Source: Nostoc edaphicum CCNP1411
Lineage (GTDB): Bacteria > Cyanobacteriota > Cyanobacteriia > Cyanobacteriales > Nostocaceae
Reading direction: 5' to 3'
Length of the DNA: 64,000 nt
Assembly (NCBI RefSeq): GCF_014023275.1
Contig: NZ_CP054698.1
Span: 1,860,001-1,924,000, forward strand
Part shown: one piece after another, positions 63,238 through 64,000 of the stretch
How the letters are laid out: each line of letters starts with the position of its first letter
How positions within the stretch are numbered: the first letter of the stretch is position 1
Translations under genes and position numbers: made by a program
Notes under the pieces: model-generated
The model's input: the letters and a program-made list of their open reading frames with translations, nothing else
Told to the model about the DNA's origin: nothing
Database searches by the model: none

Positions 63238-64000
63238 AAAAGCTCCGTACATTTGAAGAGTCGCAAAATCAAAGGTAGTGTGCCGGATAAACCACTCAAA
63301 CATCCATTTGAGATGTGAGAACGAAGGAATCAAGGCACAGAAACGCCGCACCCAGGTTTTAGCTTGTAACCAAATATCCTCAATTGGATTTTGTGACGGG
63401 CAATTAGGAGCAAAGCGGACGCAGTGAATTTTCCACTCCTCTTGAGACAAATCTTGGTTTACCTCGCCTAAAAAGTTTTGAACCAGATGTGAACGATGGT
63501 AAGAAGCACCATCCCAAAAAAGAAGTAATCTTTGATTGGGGGACTGATCTAATAAATAACGTAGATAATCAATTGTATTTTCTGAGTTACCTGCGTTATA
63601 CGCTTTTAGTAGTAAGCTTCCCTCCAGATAGTCAACTGCCCCGTAGTATGTCTGTTTGTCTCGTATATTAACAACTCTCACTGCTATTTCTTGGTCAGTT
63701 TTTCCCCAGACATACCCACTTAAATCTCCCCACATTAAATGACACTCATCAAGCAGCAATACTCTCAACTTTCCTTCTTCAATTTCCTGCCGATGCCTTG
63801 CCAATAGTGTTTCAATCTCTTTTTTTTTTGCAGCAACAGCGTCCTCGTCAGCTTTTGGATTTAAAGAAGTAGTTTTCTTCCAACTAATTCCTGCCGCATC
63901 AAATAAGTCATAATAGCTCCGCTTTGACTCATAAGTTACATCATATTCAAAAGCCAATTTATATTCGAGTTCACCAAGTTCCCAACATTCTTTTGTTTGC
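63220..64000 (-). CDS. IS630-family transposase (5' end outside window)
   Basis: The frame extends through the window edge, so an internal TTG near 63957 is not the real start; it is preceded in frame by ECWELGELEYK. The DDE catalytic residues are visible as LLLDECHLMWGDLSG, LLFWDGASYHRSHLVQNFLG and PNCPSQNPIEDIWLQAKTWV, as in IS630/Tc1-type transposases. The C-terminal end overlaps the truncated ATPase gene by 18 bp in the convergent direction. The element appears intact over the visible part. Confidence 0.88.
   Translation of the reverse strand, partial: QTKECWELGELEYKLAFEYDVTYESKRSYYDLFDAAGISWKKTTSLNPKADEDAVAAKKKEIETLLARHRQEIEEGKLRVLLLDECHLMWGDLSGYVWGKTDQEIAVRVVNIRDKQTYYGAVDYLEGSLLLKAYNAGNSENTIDYLRYLLDQSPNQRLLLFWDGASYHRSHLVQNFLGEVNQDLSQEEWKIHCVRFAPNCPSQNPIEDIWLQAKTWVRRFCALIPSFSHLKWMFEWFIRHTTFDFATLQMYGAFSEIKY

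Noticed and set aside
63220..63957. Treating the IS630 transposase as a complete gene from the TTG at 63957
   Set aside because: The frame continues upstream to the window edge with transposase-like residues, so the gene is partial.

Overview
The window looks like chromosome of a filamentous, heterocyst-forming cyanobacterium close to Nostoc/Anabaena. The evidence is the very frequent GCGATCGC (HIP1) octamers, the cyanobacterial gene content (ndhD, a clpR-clpP pair, rppAB, xisHI, a cyanovirin-N homologue, Uma2 and multi-PAS kinases), and the many short tandem and interspersed repeats typical of that group. No rRNA, tRNA or CRISPR array was recognised. Much of the window is accessory DNA, with four toxin-antitoxin modules or remnants, three IS remnants, MITE-like elements and segmental duplications.

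Layout. 1-3.5 kb: end of a cNMP-domain histidine kinase and its likely partner, a response regulator fused to a thioredoxin-reductase-like flavoprotein, separated by a MITE with a 10-bp target duplication. 3.8-5.2 kb: a HigBA-type toxin-antitoxin pair, a tyrosine-recombinase remnant and a second MITE. 5.5-7.9 kb: a multidomain response regulator. 7.9-15.1 kb: a heavy-metal RND pump and a small adaptor-like protein, with RppA/RppB on the opposite strand. A VapBC module and a duplicated promoter/rppA start lie between them. 15.1-33.6 kb: a ribosomal peptide (class II lanthipeptide) locus with two NHLP-type ABC exporters, one carrying a C39 leader peptidase, an HlyD-type adaptor, a giant PAS/GAF hybrid kinase, two Nif11-type precursor genes and a ProcM-like LanM. 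33.7-34.2 kb: ISL3 remnant.

34.7-43.6 kb: an orphan NrtB-like permease, a secreted collagen-like protein, an MDR-type oxidoreductase, a papain-like protease with peptidoglycan-binding repeats, and directly upstream of it a TIR-WD40 protein. 44.3-50.1 kb: ndhD, a cyanovirin-N homologue, a small-molecule monooxygenase-like membrane protein, an SMP-30-like protein, an SDR and an F420-reductase-like protein. 50.1-54.2 kb: Uma2 nuclease, a frameshifted xisH with intact xisI, a second copy of the monooxygenase-like gene and a decayed IS66-like element. 54.5-60.9 kb: a PLP aminotransferase, a J-domain protein, ClpP/ClpR and two tandem VWA proteins. 60.9-64.0 kb: a duplicated, MITE-interrupted antitoxin fragment, an intact antitoxin/PIN pair, and an AAA ATPase cut short by an IS630 element that runs off the window.

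The most coherent system is the lanthipeptide locus. Two nearly identical leaders end in a double-glycine site and carry a Cys/His/Gly-rich core. LanM has the CCG zinc-site variant of promiscuous ProcM-type enzymes. The C39 ABC transporter would remove the leader, and the second ABC protein and HlyD adaptor would complete export. The second candidate of interest is the adjacent TIR-WD40 and papain-like protease pair. Functions are inferred from sequence motifs read by eye. No database search was run.
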